Assembly: GCA_016874755.1 (NCBI GenBank)
Contig: VGTH01000017.1
Coordinates: 1 to 64,000 of the forward strand
DNA length: 64,000 nt
Source: Deltaproteobacteria bacterium
GTDB lineage: Bacteria > Desulfobacterota > Binatia > UBA9968
Direction of reading: 5' to 3'
How positions within the stretch are numbered: the stretch's first letter is position 1; each line of letters begins with the position of its first letter. This document shows positions 53,110 through 64,000 of this stretch, one piece after another. The translations under genes were made by a program, and so were the position numbers. The notes beneath the pieces are model-generated. The model ran no database searches and was not told where the DNA came from. It was given only the letters and a program-made list of their open reading frames with translations.

Positions 53110-53331
53110 AACTCTAATGAATGGAAGACAACGCGAGACTTGAGTCTATCGTGAGGCGAGCACCAGGTTCAAGCCGGCGAGCAGGCGCAAAACGTGCAAA
53201 CCCGTTCAATCGCTAGCGCTCCGTTCGAGCCGTGCCGGACTTAGCACGTGATAACGGTTGCGACTTCAGAGATGGTTTGAACGGCTTGAACAGAGCGAAG
53301 CGGAAAAACGGTTGGAACCTAAGCCGTCGAA
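53110..53331. other. Intergenic region between topA and trmFO
   Basis: Contains short GTTCAA/GTTCGA-rich words in both orientations (cgttcaatcg, gttcgagccg, gtttgaacggcttgaac), like dispersed intergenic repeats. No gene seen. Confidence 0.5.
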
Positions 53332-55668
<2,337 letters not shown>

Positions 55669-55713
55669 AACTAAATTCTCGTTCTTTAGAGGGACAAAAG
55701 GGATAAAAACCGG

Positions 55714-56811
55714 CTAATTTTCCACGGCATACCTTTTCCCCGGCAATTGACGGAGAAAACCGTGCAATTCTAGTTCCAACAGAATTTGCGAGACCTTTGA
55801 GGAACTTAGGCCGGTGCTTTCTATGACCTCATCGATGTGCAGTGCCTTATCCTTTAATAATGTAAATATTTGACGCTCTTCAAGAGCCGCATCCTCCGGC
55901 AGACTGCGCTGGCTCGGCGCCGGGGCGCCGCGGGTCACCAACTGTGGCGCAATCTCTTCGACAATATCGTTGACGTTCTCGACCAATTTCGCGCCTTGCC
56001 GTATCAATTTGTGCGAACCCCGGCTGCGGCTCGATCCTACTTCACCGGGCACGGCGAACACTTCACGCCCCTGTTCTAGCGCCAGCGACGCCGTGATCAA
56101 CGAACCACTCTTCTCCGTCGCTTCAACGATCACAACTCCGAGCGACATGCCGCTGATCAAGCGGTTGCGCGCCGGAAAATTAAACGCTGCCGGCCGTGCT
56201 CCCATCGGCAGCTCGGACACCACCGCGCCGTTTTCACAAATGCGCCGATAGAGGTCGACATGTTCCGCCGGGTAGACACGATCCACGCCGCAGCCCAACA
56301 CCGCTACCGTAACACTGCCTGTGTTCAATGCCGTCTCGTGCGCGATACCGTCAATGCCGCGCGCCATGCCGCTGACCACCGTGAAACCGAGCCCTGCCAA
56401 GCCGCGCGCCAAATCCCGCGCCACACGCCGACCGTAGTCGCTGGCGCTGCGCGTACCGACGATCGCCATGGCTTGGTCGAGGCAGCCCAGCTTTCCCCTG
56501 ACGTAGAGCACCGGCGGCGGATCGGCGATCGTCCGCAACCGCGCCGGATAGCGCGGGTCGGCAAATGTTATCAAGTTCACACCGCCGCCGTGCGCCCGGC
56601 GCAACTCCTCCTCCACATCTCGCCACGCTGGAAACCGCAGCAATCCATCGATCGCCTCTTTGCCCAACCCGTCGATGCCGCTCAGTTCCGCCGCCGAAGC
56701 GGCGAACGCTTTTGTCGGATCGCCATAATGCTGAGCAAGTTTTTTAAAACTTACGCAGCCCAAACCTTTTACGCGTGTCAGCGCTATCCAAGTTGTCAGT
56801 TGCGATTGCAT
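55714..56811 (-). CDS. dprA: DNA-processing protein DprA
   Basis: 365 aa with an N-terminal HhH/SAM-like region, a Rossmann fold (VGTRSASDYGRRVARDL, VVSGMARGIDGIAHE, AVLGCGVDRVYPAEH) and a C-terminal winged helix (LHIDEVIESTGLSSSKV). It loads RecA on incoming single-stranded DNA in transformation. Its stop is 45 bp before the topA start. Confidence 0.95.
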   Translation of the reverse strand: MQSQLTTWIALTRVKGLGCVSFKKLAQHYGDPTKAFAASAAELSGIDGLGKEAIDGLLRFPAWRDVEEELRRAHGGGVNLITFADPRYPARLRTIADPPPVLYVRGKLGCLDQAMAIVGTRSASDYGRRVARDLARGLAGLGFTVVSGMARGIDGIAHETALNTGSVTVAVLGCGVDRVYPAEHVDLYRRICENGAVVSELPMGARPAAFNFPARNRLISGMSLGVVIVEATEKSGSLITASLALEQGREVFAVPGEVGSSRSRGSHKLIRQGAKLVENVNDIVEEIAPQLVTRGAPAPSQRSLPEDAALEERQIFTLLKDKALHIDEVIESTGLSSSKVSQILLELELHGFLRQLPGKRYAVEN

Positions 56812-57087
56812 GCGCCGCGAACAAACGTTCCTTCTCGAACAAAGCTAAGCAAGCGTCAATCATATTCACTAAGCGTTTGTCAAACGCGGACCGACGCCTT
56901 CGAGACTAATGACCGCTTCGCCACAAAGAACAAATGATAGGACAGCAAAACCGCGAAGGCTAGACAGAGGCCGCAAAGAGCCCTGGGCACAAGCGGGCTT
57001 TCGTCAGAAAGTTTCTGTTTTTACGAAACTTTTTGGACGAAAAAAAAATTTGCAAGAGGCTCGCGATGGGGCCGGAGAGAAGGACCG

Positions 57088-58485
57088 TCAGGCTCTTTTG
57101 ACCTTGCTATCTTCGCGGCGCGGACGCAGATGAATGCGCACCGGCGCATTCGCCAAACCCAACTGCTCGCGCAGCTGCGCGATGAGATAGCGCTGATAAC
57201 TCTCCGGCACGGCGGCGGGCAAGTTAACAAAAAAGGTAAAAGTCGGCGGGCAAATACCGGTTTGCGTGCCGTAGTAGAATTTTACGCTCTTGCCACCGCT
57301 TGCCAGCGGCACCGTATGGGCGCGCACAATTCTCTGCAGCGCCTGATTGACCTGCGACGTCGAAACTTTTTGGCGATAGGCGCGCACCACCCGCGCCGCG
57401 GTTTCCTGCAACCGGCGCACACCGAAACCGGTGGCTGCGGAAATAAATGAGATTGGCGCGAATTCCAAAAACGACAGCCGATAGCGCACTTCATCGCGAT
57501 ACTCATCGACGTCACCGCCGGTCTGCGACACCGCATCCCATTTGTTGACCGCGAGCACGAGCGCCTTGCCGCGCTGCGCTGCGTAGCTCAAGATCTGCGC
57601 GTCCTGATCGGTGACGCCTTCGATGCCATCAATCACATGAATCACCAGATCTCCGCGGTCCACCGAACGAAGCGAGCGCGCGACGCTGAAGCGCTCAATG
57701 CGGTCGTCGATGCGTGCCTTGCGACGAATGCCCGCCGTATCGATAAGAATGCACGGCTCGCCCTGCAGAGAAAACGGCGTGTCGAGGGCATCGCGCGTGG
57801 TTCCCGGCGTCGCATCGACCACCGAGCGGTCGAAACCCAGCAAGCGATTGACCAGCGTCGATTTGCCGACGTTGGGCCGGCCGACGATGGCAACCCGCAG
57901 CGGCTCCGGCGTCTTTTCTTCCTCCGCAGCTTCGTCAGCTTCGTCGTCACGAGCGTCGGGGAAATGCTGCACCAGGTCGGTCATCAAATCAGGAATGCCG
58001 AGACCATGTTCCGCCGAAATGGAATACAACGGCTCCAGGCCCAACGCATAAAACTCGTAGAGATTTTCTTCACGCCGTTGCGAGTCAAGCTTGTTGACAG
58101 CGTAAAACACCGGCTTCTCGGTCTTACGCAGCAAGTCTACCGCTTCGCGATCCAACGGACTCAGGCCCATTTTACCATCGAACAAGAAGAGCACGACGTC
58201 GGCTTCAGTGACGGCGAGACGGCTTTGTTCCTGAACTTTTTCTTCGAGGCTACCGTCCGTCGAGGACTCAAAACCGCCGGTGTCGACCAGGAGAAACTTC
58301 TGCTTGCCCCACTCCGCATTGCCATAGTTACGGTCGCGCGTGACCCCGGGCATATCGTCGACGATCGCCTTGCGCTCGCCAAGCAAGCGGTTAAACAGCG
58401 TCGATTTGCCGACGTTGGGCCGGCCGACAATCGCCAGCACCGGCAAGCCGCGCGGGCGCGGGAATTGTTTCGGCGTGGCATTCAT
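57088..58485 (-). CDS. der: Ribosome biogenesis GTPase Der
   Basis: 465 aa with two GTPase domains, each with GRPNVGKST (residues 22-30 and about 207-215), DTGGF and DTAGI switch motifs, NKLD and NKWD, and a KH-like C-terminal domain (KFYYGTQTG). Acts in 50S maturation. Its ATG overlaps the era stop by 4 bp (ATGA). Confidence 0.96.
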   Translation of the reverse strand: MNATPKQFPRPRGLPVLAIVGRPNVGKSTLFNRLLGERKAIVDDMPGVTRDRNYGNAEWGKQKFLLVDTGGFESSTDGSLEEKVQEQSRLAVTEADVVLFLFDGKMGLSPLDREAVDLLRKTEKPVFYAVNKLDSQRREENLYEFYALGLEPLYSISAEHGLGIPDLMTDLVQHFPDARDDEADEAAEEEKTPEPLRVAIVGRPNVGKSTLVNRLLGFDRSVVDATPGTTRDALDTPFSLQGEPCILIDTAGIRRKARIDDRIERFSVARSLRSVDRGDLVIHVIDGIEGVTDQDAQILSYAAQRGKALVLAVNKWDAVSQTGGDVDEYRDEVRYRLSFLEFAPISFISAATGFGVRRLQETAARVVRAYRQKVSTSQVNQALQRIVRAHTVPLASGGKSVKFYYGTQTGICPPTFTFFVNLPAAVPESYQRYLIAQLREQLGLANAPVRIHLRPRREDSKVKRA

Positions 58486-59414
58486 TTTACGGCCAAGCCC
58501 ATTTCGCTAAGCGCGTTGGGGTCCTGTGTCCAACCCTCGTCGACGCGGACGAACAGCTCCAAGAATATCTTGCAGCCCAAAATCTTTTCCAACTCTTGCC
58601 GCGCTTGCTGGCCGATTTCTTTGAGCATCGAGCCGCGCTTGCCGATCAAGATGCCCTTGTGCGTGCTGCGCTCGGTGTGAATCGTCGCGCTAATCACGAT
58701 CAGATTTTTTTCTTCTTTGTCGGCGAACTCGTCGATGGTCACGGCAACGCCGTAGGGGATCTCTTCACGGGTTAAGTTAAAAATCTTCTCGCGGATGATT
58801 TCCGCAGCGAGCATGCGCTCGGTTTGATCGGTATATTCGTCGCCAGGAAAGAGTCGTTCACCGATGGGCAAGTTTTTTTCGATCAGATCGAGCACCAAAG
58901 GCACCCCTTCGCCTTTAAGCGCGCTCACCGGCACGATTTCTTTGTCCGGCAAAAGCTCCGAGCAGCGTTGAATCGACGGCAAGAGCTTGCCCTTGGAGAC
59001 GAGATCGATCTTGTTCAACAAAACCAGCACAAAACATTTCACCGCGCGCAGCGTTTCGGCAATGCGCTCGTCCTCCGGCCCGATGCGGGTATGGCAATCG
59101 AGCAGCCATAGCACGCCGTCCACTTCATGCAGCGTGTCGAGGGCGATATCGACCATGCGCTTGTTCATCAGCGAGCGCGCCTGATGAATGCCCGGCGTGT
59201 CGAGAAAGACCATCTGCGCAGTCTCGGTCGTGCGAATGCCGGTGATGCGATTGCGCGTGGTCTGCGGCCGTGGCGACACGATCGCCACTTTCTCGCCGAG
59301 AATCTGATTCAACAGCGTCGACTTGCCAACGTTGGGCCGCCCGACGATGGCGATGTAGCCGGAGCGAAACGAAGTGGAATCCATTCCCTCGTTGTTGGGA
59401 TTTGTCTTAGTCAT
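58482..59414 (-). CDS. era: GTPase Era
   Basis: 310 aa; the start could also be the later ATG at MDSTSFRSGY. GRPNVGKST, DTPGI and NKID make the GTPase; a KH domain follows (ILIGKRGSMLKEIGQQA). Binds 16S rRNA 3' end in 30S assembly. First of the era-der pair. Confidence 0.96.
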   Translation of the reverse strand: MTKTNPNNEGMDSTSFRSGYIAIVGRPNVGKSTLLNQILGEKVAIVSPRPQTTRNRITGIRTTETAQMVFLDTPGIHQARSLMNKRMVDIALDTLHEVDGVLWLLDCHTRIGPEDERIAETLRAVKCFVLVLLNKIDLVSKGKLLPSIQRCSELLPDKEIVPVSALKGEGVPLVLDLIEKNLPIGERLFPGDEYTDQTERMLAAEIIREKIFNLTREEIPYGVAVTIDEFADKEEKNLIVISATIHTERSTHKGILIGKRGSMLKEIGQQARQELEKILGCKIFLELFVRVDEGWTQDPNALSEMGLAVK

Positions 59415-59472
59415 GAAATTTGCCAGCGAATCTGCATTATGACATTCTCGAACCGCGGTTCAAGGTGACATT

Positions 59473-60057
59473 GTGCCGGCCCACATTCGACTCACACCGC
59501 CAATGAAGCAACGCTTGACGCGCCGCACCCTCAACATGGTGCAGCGCGCGCTCGTCTGTTTTCCCGAACTGGAAAACACCGCGATCACCATCGGCTACAC
59601 CCGCAAGCATCTCGGCAGCGCGACGGTCATCTACCGCAAAGGCCAACTGCACAAGCTGATCATCAGATTGCGAGTCCGCAAGGTGACCTACCACACCATC
59701 GGCCATGAGCTGACGCATCTCGTGCAAGGCCTAGCCTACGGCCAACGCGACGCCCGCAAGACCGACCCAGCACACATTCCAGTGGGCGAAACCCAATGCG
59801 ATATCTGGGCCTTGGCGCGCGACCCGCTGTTTTTAGACGACCCGCCGACCTACATCAAAATGCCGCGCGCGATGCGCGAACACTGGTCCGACTACGCCGA
59901 AGCCGTGCGCGAAATGTGCATCGCCGCCATCGCAAGGCGCCCGACGCAAAGGCAATACATTCAATGGTTGGAAAAAGAGATCGCGCAGCTCGCCAAGAAG
60001 CCGCGCGTGGAAAAACCCAGCGGTCCGGCGCAGCTATTCCTGCCGTTTGTCGTATAA
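59473..60057 (+). CDS. SprT-like zinc metallopeptidase
   Basis: 194 aa, GTG start 6 bases after AAGGTG. The metal site is TIGHELTHLVQGL (HExxH), with a possible third ligand in VGETQCDIWALAR. It is divergent from era with a 58-bp shared upstream region. SprT-domain proteins range from DNA-protein crosslink proteases to uncharacterised; the function is open. Confidence 0.8.
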   Translation: MPAHIRLTPPMKQRLTRRTLNMVQRALVCFPELENTAITIGYTRKHLGSATVIYRKGQLHKLIIRLRVRKVTYHTIGHELTHLVQGLAYGQRDARKTDPAHIPVGETQCDIWALARDPLFLDDPPTYIKMPRAMREHWSDYAEAVREMCIAAIARRPTQRQYIQWLEKEIAQLAKKPRVEKPSGPAQLFLPFVV

Positions 60058-60272
60058 CGGCAGGCTCACCGAACGCGACCAACGCCTTCCTTGCCGACCC
60101 AGCAAATTCATTAGAAGGAGAAGCAGTTCCATAAACCAATTATCAAAGCCTGCTATTTATTGACACTCTATTTTTTGCGTGAATGAATCCGGTGAATTTC
60201 GACCAACGTGACTAGCAACTTCGTTCTGGCATAACTCGCTTCATCGCGACTACGCGGGCTCAGCGCCGTCCA

Positions 60273-61211
60273 TCACCCCTTCAGAATCCCGTCGAGCTCT
60301 TTCAACTGCGGCGCCGTAAGCTGCCAATCCGCCGCTTTGGCATTGCTCGCCAGCTGCTCGACGCGCTTGGCGCCGGTGATCACCGAGCACACCTTTGGCT
60401 GCGCCAAGAGCCAAGCTTGCGCCAGTTCGTTCAAACCGCGGCCGTGGTCTTTTACCCAGGCGGAGAGCTTGGTCACAAGCTGATAGTTCTTCTCGACCAT
60501 CAGCTCCTGCACCGTGCGGGTGTTTTCGCCGCGCGAGCCCGCCGGCGCGGGTTTGCCGAACTCGTATTTGCCGGTGAGAAAGCCGCCGGCCAGCGGATAG
60601 TACGGCACGAAACCGACGTTGTGGGCGCGGCAATAGGGCAAGACTTCACGTTCGACGCCGCGTTTGATCATGTTGTACTCCGACTGCAGGACGACGAACT
60701 TGCTCCAGCCTTTCACTTCGGCGAGCAAGTTGGCGTGCGCCAACTGCCACGACGCGTAAACCGATGCGCCGATGTAGCAGACTTTGCCCATGCGAATCAG
60801 ATCGTCCAAGCCGCGCAGGGTTTCCTCGATCGGTGTCGTGTCGTCCCAGCGATGGCAATAGTAAAGATCGATGTGATCGCTTTGCAGCCGGCGCAAGCTC
60901 GTTTCGACGGCCTGCATCATTTGATAGCGCGACGCACCCCAGCTGTTGGCGCTGTCTTTTTTTGGAAAGGAAAACTTGGTCGCCAGCACAACCTTGTTCA
61001 TGCGGCCCTGCAGCGCGTTGCCGAGGGTTTCTTCCGAGCGGCCGTCGTTATAGACGTTGGCGCTATCGATAAAGTTAACCCCGGCATCCAACGCCGCGTC
61101 GATAATCTTCGTGACCTCGCCCTGCGGCACCTCTTTCGAGCCGAAACGATTGGTGCCTAATCCGATGACCGAAACGCGCGCACCGGCACTGCCGAGTTGG
61201 CGATATTCCAT
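60273..61211 (-). CDS. Aldo/keto reductase
   Basis: 312 aa. NFIDSANVYNDGRSE supplies Asp and Tyr, VLATKFSF Lys, and LYYCHRWDDTTP His. SVITGAKRVEQLASNAKA is the coenzyme-binding end. Not closely similar to the reductase at 44530. Substrate unknown. Confidence 0.9.
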   Translation of the reverse strand: MEYRQLGSAGARVSVIGLGTNRFGSKEVPQGEVTKIIDAALDAGVNFIDSANVYNDGRSEETLGNALQGRMNKVVLATKFSFPKKDSANSWGASRYQMMQAVETSLRRLQSDHIDLYYCHRWDDTTPIEETLRGLDDLIRMGKVCYIGASVYASWQLAHANLLAEVKGWSKFVVLQSEYNMIKRGVEREVLPYCRAHNVGFVPYYPLAGGFLTGKYEFGKPAPAGSRGENTRTVQELMVEKNYQLVTKLSAWVKDHGRGLNELAQAWLLAQPKVCSVITGAKRVEQLASNAKAADWQLTAPQLKELDGILKG

Positions 61212-61447
61212 GAGCAGACTCCTCGCACTTTTCGCTGATTAATCTTGCGACTCTTAGCACCGGCGCTGGCAATCGGCAAATCATCCTGAAACCTCCACGT
61301 CCGGCTGGATTCTCTGTGCCTCTACACCTCACCGAGCTTCGATCTTGAACTCACCTTGGGCACGGGATATTGCATCCTATGCGCCGCACAAAACTCTTGC
61401 CGCTTCGTGCTTTCCACTTGCTACTTTGCCCTTAGCTATTTCGTCTG

Positions 61448-62320
61448 ATGGAATTCTCCCCTCAGCTAGTGGCTCTTGCCTCGACCGCCGTCTACGCCGC
61501 CGGCAACCTCTACGCCCGCGTTGGGCTGGTGCACTCGACGCCGCTGGTGGTCACACTGATTTCTTTGATCGTACAGACCCTCATCGTATGGACGATTCTG
61601 CTGTTCCGGGGCGGCATTCCCAGCGCCGATCCCCGCGCGTTGACGGTCTTCGTCGCGGTCGGCGTCGCGCTGCCTTTCGTGCGCTGGCTCAGTTACACGG
61701 GCCTCGCCCGCATCGGCTCGGCGCGCTCTTCGTCGCTGCGCTCGACACATCCATTTTTTAGTGCCGCCCTGGCGATCGCTTTCTTGGGCGAACCGGCGCG
61801 CCACAACGTCATGGTCGGCACCGTGCTGATTGTCGCCGGAATTTTTATTACCTGCTGGGAATCGCGAGAGTACCGCGCGGATAGTAAACCGACTGACGTG
61901 CTATTTCCTTTGTCGGCGGCGTTTTTCTCCGGCATCATCCATCCGATCACCCGCTACGCGTTGACCGTTACCAACGAACCGCTGCTTTACTCAGCCGTGG
62001 TCGGCCTGTCAGCTCTCCTCGCGTTGTCCGGCTATCTGCTGATCACGGGCGGCATAGCAGATATTGTCTGGCCCAACCGCCGTGCATTGCGCTCATTTGT
62101 CACCGCGAGTCTTTTCGAAACCGGCGGTTTTCTCCTCTTCAGCGCTGCCGTTAGTCTCGGCCCGGTGGTGCTAATCGCGCCGATCATGGCAACCACACCC
62201 ATGTGGGTGCTGCTCGGCTCGATCCTGCTCCTGCGCGACCTCGAAAAAGTCACGCTGCGCACGGTCATCGGCAGCTGCGCCGTGGTCGGCGGCACGATCC
62301 TGCTGGCGTTGAACAAGTAG
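61448..62320 (+). CDS. EamA-family (DMT) transporter
   Basis: 290 aa with ten predicted membrane helices in two EamA halves; the second half ends LLRDLEKVTLRTVIGSCAVV, typical. Members export or import amino acids, nucleotides or drugs. No partner gene gives a hint. The ATG at 61448 has no strong ribosome site. Confidence 0.85.
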   Translation: MEFSPQLVALASTAVYAAGNLYARVGLVHSTPLVVTLISLIVQTLIVWTILLFRGGIPSADPRALTVFVAVGVALPFVRWLSYTGLARIGSARSSSLRSTHPFFSAALAIAFLGEPARHNVMVGTVLIVAGIFITCWESREYRADSKPTDVLFPLSAAFFSGIIHPITRYALTVTNEPLLYSAVVGLSALLALSGYLLITGGIADIVWPNRRALRSFVTASLFETGGFLLFSAAVSLGPVVLIAPIMATTPMWVLLGSILLLRDLEKVTLRTVIGSCAVVGGTILLALNK

Positions 62321-62338
62321 TGACAATCTAAAAATGGA

Positions 62339-62707
62339 CTAAGGCTTGCGCTGCGCGCGGGAAATGGGCACGACTTTGGCCGATGGTCTCTTTTTGGCCT
62401 CGCGGCTGCGGCCGCACTTCCAACATTCCAAAAACTGGCCTTCGATCACTTCATTGCAAGCAACGCAGTGCCAAGGTTTCTTTACCGAAGCGATGGGCGC
62501 CAGCGTTTTCTTCAAGATCGCCTTCGCTTTAAGCGCCTTGTTATCATCGATCACCCACAACTCGGGCCAACATTCAGTGGGCGGAATTTCGCCCGCGGCG
62601 CTGATCAAGTCGGTCTTCCTGGTAATGCACCGAATGCCGTAGCTCGCCAGCACGTTCTTCAGATGGGCGATCATCAAGAGATCCTTGGTGCTGTAAACTT
62701 TGGTCAT
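62339..62707 (-). CDS. DUF2007-like protein with zinc ribbon
   Basis: 122 aa: an N-terminal DUF2007-like ferredoxin fold (MTKVYSTKDLLMIAHLKNVL, SYGIRCITRK) and a C-terminal ribbon HCVACNEVIEGQFLECWKCG (CxxC-x11-CxxC). Ends with a basic tail. Lies 6 bp after the DOPA-dioxygenase-like gene. Function unknown; family named signal transducing. Confidence 0.75.
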   Translation of the reverse strand: MTKVYSTKDLLMIAHLKNVLASYGIRCITRKTDLISAAGEIPPTECWPELWVIDDNKALKAKAILKKTLAPIASVKKPWHCVACNEVIEGQFLECWKCGRSREAKKRPSAKVVPISRAQRKP

Positions 62708-62713
62708 CGCGCT

Positions 62714-63061
62714 TTACTGGGCGTGGCGGCGCAACACCGCTTCGTTCAACTTCAGTCGATCGCCGAGCCAAAGCGAGCGCACCATGTGGTCGCCATAGCC
62801 GTCGCCGGTGGAGGGATGAACCAGCACCGACAACCCCTCCCGGTTGAGCATCAGCCATGGGACAACTTTGCCGAACTCGTCGGGTGAAAAAACTGCCTGG
62901 TACATGGCATCCAGGTGCGGCCCCACCGGCTCGTCATGCCAGCTGCCCAATTGGACGTTAAACTGTGCCAGCCCCGCTCGCACCCGGGTGGCGGCGTCGC
63001 GCGTCGTTTTCGGATCGTAATAGATGTGCGCGTGATAGCCTTTTATGACTCGGTCGCCCAT
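62714..63061 (-). CDS. DOPA 4,5-dioxygenase-family protein
   Basis: 115 aa. GYHAHIYYD, LGSWHDEPVGPHLDAMY and LSVLVHPSTGDG carry the His residues shared with fungal/bacterial DOPA-dioxygenase-like proteins, which cleave catechols. Small size fits. No substrate evidence in context. Confidence 0.82.
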   Translation of the reverse strand: MGDRVIKGYHAHIYYDPKTTRDAATRVRAGLAQFNVQLGSWHDEPVGPHLDAMYQAVFSPDEFGKVVPWLMLNREGLSVLVHPSTGDGYGDHMVRSLWLGDRLKLNEAVLRRHAQ

Positions 63062-63203
63062 GACACCCTCCTGACGCGCTGTGATTTATTGCTTATCAAA
63101 GATCGCCGGTCGATGCCAAAGCAGGGGTGTTTTTGAGAAAAGTCAGTCTGTAGCCGCTGCCGGCGTTGCCGCAGGGCTCGGGAGAAGGGGGTGCGGTGGT
63201 AAC

Positions 63204-63398
63204 TTAAGCTTTTTTCAGCTCGGGAACGATTTCATCGGGGAACAAATATTCTTCGCCGGCATTGCCGAAGTTGACCAGGATTAGCTGACGACCGAGGTTC
63301 TCGACCGTGCGCACGAATGTCCCCTCGCGCGGCAGCATAACGCCGGTTTTCTGCGACCGGATGGGTTTGATGGTTTTAAGCGGATCACCAGCCTTCAT
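63204..63398 (-). CDS. Small conserved-looking protein, 64 aa
   Basis: From the ATG at 63398, with GGAGG about 7 bases upstream. Begins MKAGDPLKTIKPIRSQKTG and ends LFPDEIVPELKKA. A compact beta-rich (KOW-like) look, no signal peptide or cysteines. The longer frame back to 63662 lacks a ribosome site. Unknown function. Confidence 0.65.
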   Translation of the reverse strand: MKAGDPLKTIKPIRSQKTGVMLPREGTFVRTVENLGRQLILVNFGNAGEEYLFPDEIVPELKKA

Positions 63399-63742
63399 TC
63401 GTCTTACCTCCGTTGACGGAACTTTGACTAAATGGCCGTTGTCACCTTTTTGTCTGCGCCTATTTTTGACTATCGGCACTTGGATTTTCTCTCCTGGACC
63501 GGACCCTTTCGATCTATTAGACGTTGAAAATCGACAATTCTGATGAACCCACAGATTGCTTTGCATGCCCTGTGCCAATAACGACGCGGACAAAGGCTGT
63601 TGTAGACTCGGGAGGCACGGGCAACGTTGCAGCATCCAGGTTGAAAAATGGGGTTGCGCCAAAGCGAAGTGGCAAGCTGGGCGAACGCTGGAGCCAGAAC
63701 ACTGGCGACGAAAGCGGGTCTGGAGAGGGCTAACCTCCTTTT
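63399..63742. other. Intergenic region
   Basis: About 340 bp without a supportable gene; a short plus frame from 63648 runs into the binding-protein gene antisense and is judged spurious. No RNA motif recognised. Confidence 0.4.
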
Positions 63743-64000
63743 CTACTTGGTACCATACACCTTATCGAAGTATTTTTCATCATCGAGCTTCTTGAGCCAA
63801 CTGTTGTCGACGATCTCTTCGGCCTTGACCGCAGCCGCTTTGGGGTTTTGCTCGGCAACGTATTTAATAACGATCTTGAACCCTTCTAGCGACGGGTAGG
63901 GCTTGCGGTCGAGCTCGTCTTGGGCCTCTAGATAAAAGTCCTCAGCCGCCTCGACGTTGGGCAGTCTCAGGCTTTTGGCAATCACTTCTTTGACAGCCTG
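63743..64000 (-). CDS. NMT1-type ABC substrate-binding protein, C-terminal part (partial at right edge)
   Basis: The frame is open to the window end; 85 residues are visible from QAVKEVIAKSLRLPNV to YFDKVYGTK. NVEAAEDFYLEAQDE, YPSLEGFKIVIKYVAE and VDNSWLKKLDDE are second-lobe endings of NMT1/SsuA-type proteins. The N-terminus lies outside the window, so completeness cannot be judged. Confidence 0.75.
   Translation of the reverse strand, partial: QAVKEVIAKSLRLPNVEAAEDFYLEAQDELDRKPYPSLEGFKIVIKYVAEQNPKAAAVKAEEIVDNSWLKKLDDEKYFDKVYGTK

Noticed and set aside
53130-53310. GTTCAA/GTTCGA words suggesting a tRNA T-arm
   Set aside because: No acceptor stem, anticodon arm or CCA context could be paired around them.
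57000-57055. AAAGTTTC/GAAACTTT inverted repeat near an A run as a terminator of der
   Set aside because: On the minus strand the T run comes before the stem, not after it, so the geometry is wrong for termination.

Overview
The window (about 57-60% G+C by eye) reads as a chromosomal segment of an uncultured Gram-negative bacterium. LptD, an ABC-exported O-antigen locus, a LapA-like protein and lipoprotein and PEP-CTERM signals point to an outer membrane. The trpDCFBA-folC order, TrmFO, and many orphan NMT1-type and Fe-type periplasmic binding proteins beside UbiD, isochorismatase and cupin genes suggest a deltaproteobacterial, Binatota or Tectomicrobia-like lineage. That placement is inference; no rRNA or tRNA gene was seen to settle it.

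Layout. 1-14.0 kb (all minus strand): an O-antigen or surface-polysaccharide locus. In transcription order it holds an SDR epimerase, the GDP-heptose trio hddC-gmhB-hddA, a GDP-fucose-synthase-like epimerase/reductase, a TPP-dependent E1 alpha/beta pair, a ColD-like 3-dehydratase (His in place of the PLP lysine), a B12-type radical SAM enzyme, a Nudix hydrolase, the Wzm/Wzt exporter, and a long methyltransferase/repeat/coiled-coil protein running off the left edge. The combination suggests a deoxygenated, possibly carbon-branched heptose. 14.1-16.9 kb is a scar region: a decayed toxin-antitoxin pair, a 47-aa basic ORF, and two genes that both lost their 5' ends at one junction.

16.9-28.7 kb: a glycosyltransferase, then lptD, folC, trpA, trpB, trpF, trpC, trpD, a SPOR protein and a LapA-like protein. 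28.7-46.4 kb is accessory and metabolic: dehydrogenase, cupin, UbiD decarboxylase, two PEP-CTERM proteins, a heme-oxygenase-fold (PqqC/CADD) protein, two orphan substrate-binding proteins, a beta-propeller protein, isochorismatase, an NDP-forming acyl-CoA synthetase, a compositionally foreign DUF1028 gene between two hairpins, and a LemA/TPM cluster. At least two further binding-protein genes survive only as C-terminal remnants.

46.4-64 kb: small enzymes (cysteine-dioxygenase-like cupin, FlK-like thioesterase, alpha/beta hydrolase), a TPR protein, then housekeeping genes ilvE, HU, ppx, trmFO, topA, dprA, der and era, a divergent SprT-like protease, an aldo/keto reductase, an EamA transporter, three small genes, and a binding protein cut by the right edge. 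No CRISPR array, intact insertion sequence, rRNA or tRNA was found. Most coupling is seen as 4-bp ATGA overlaps (wzm/wzt, gmhB/hddC, trmFO/ppx, era/der).
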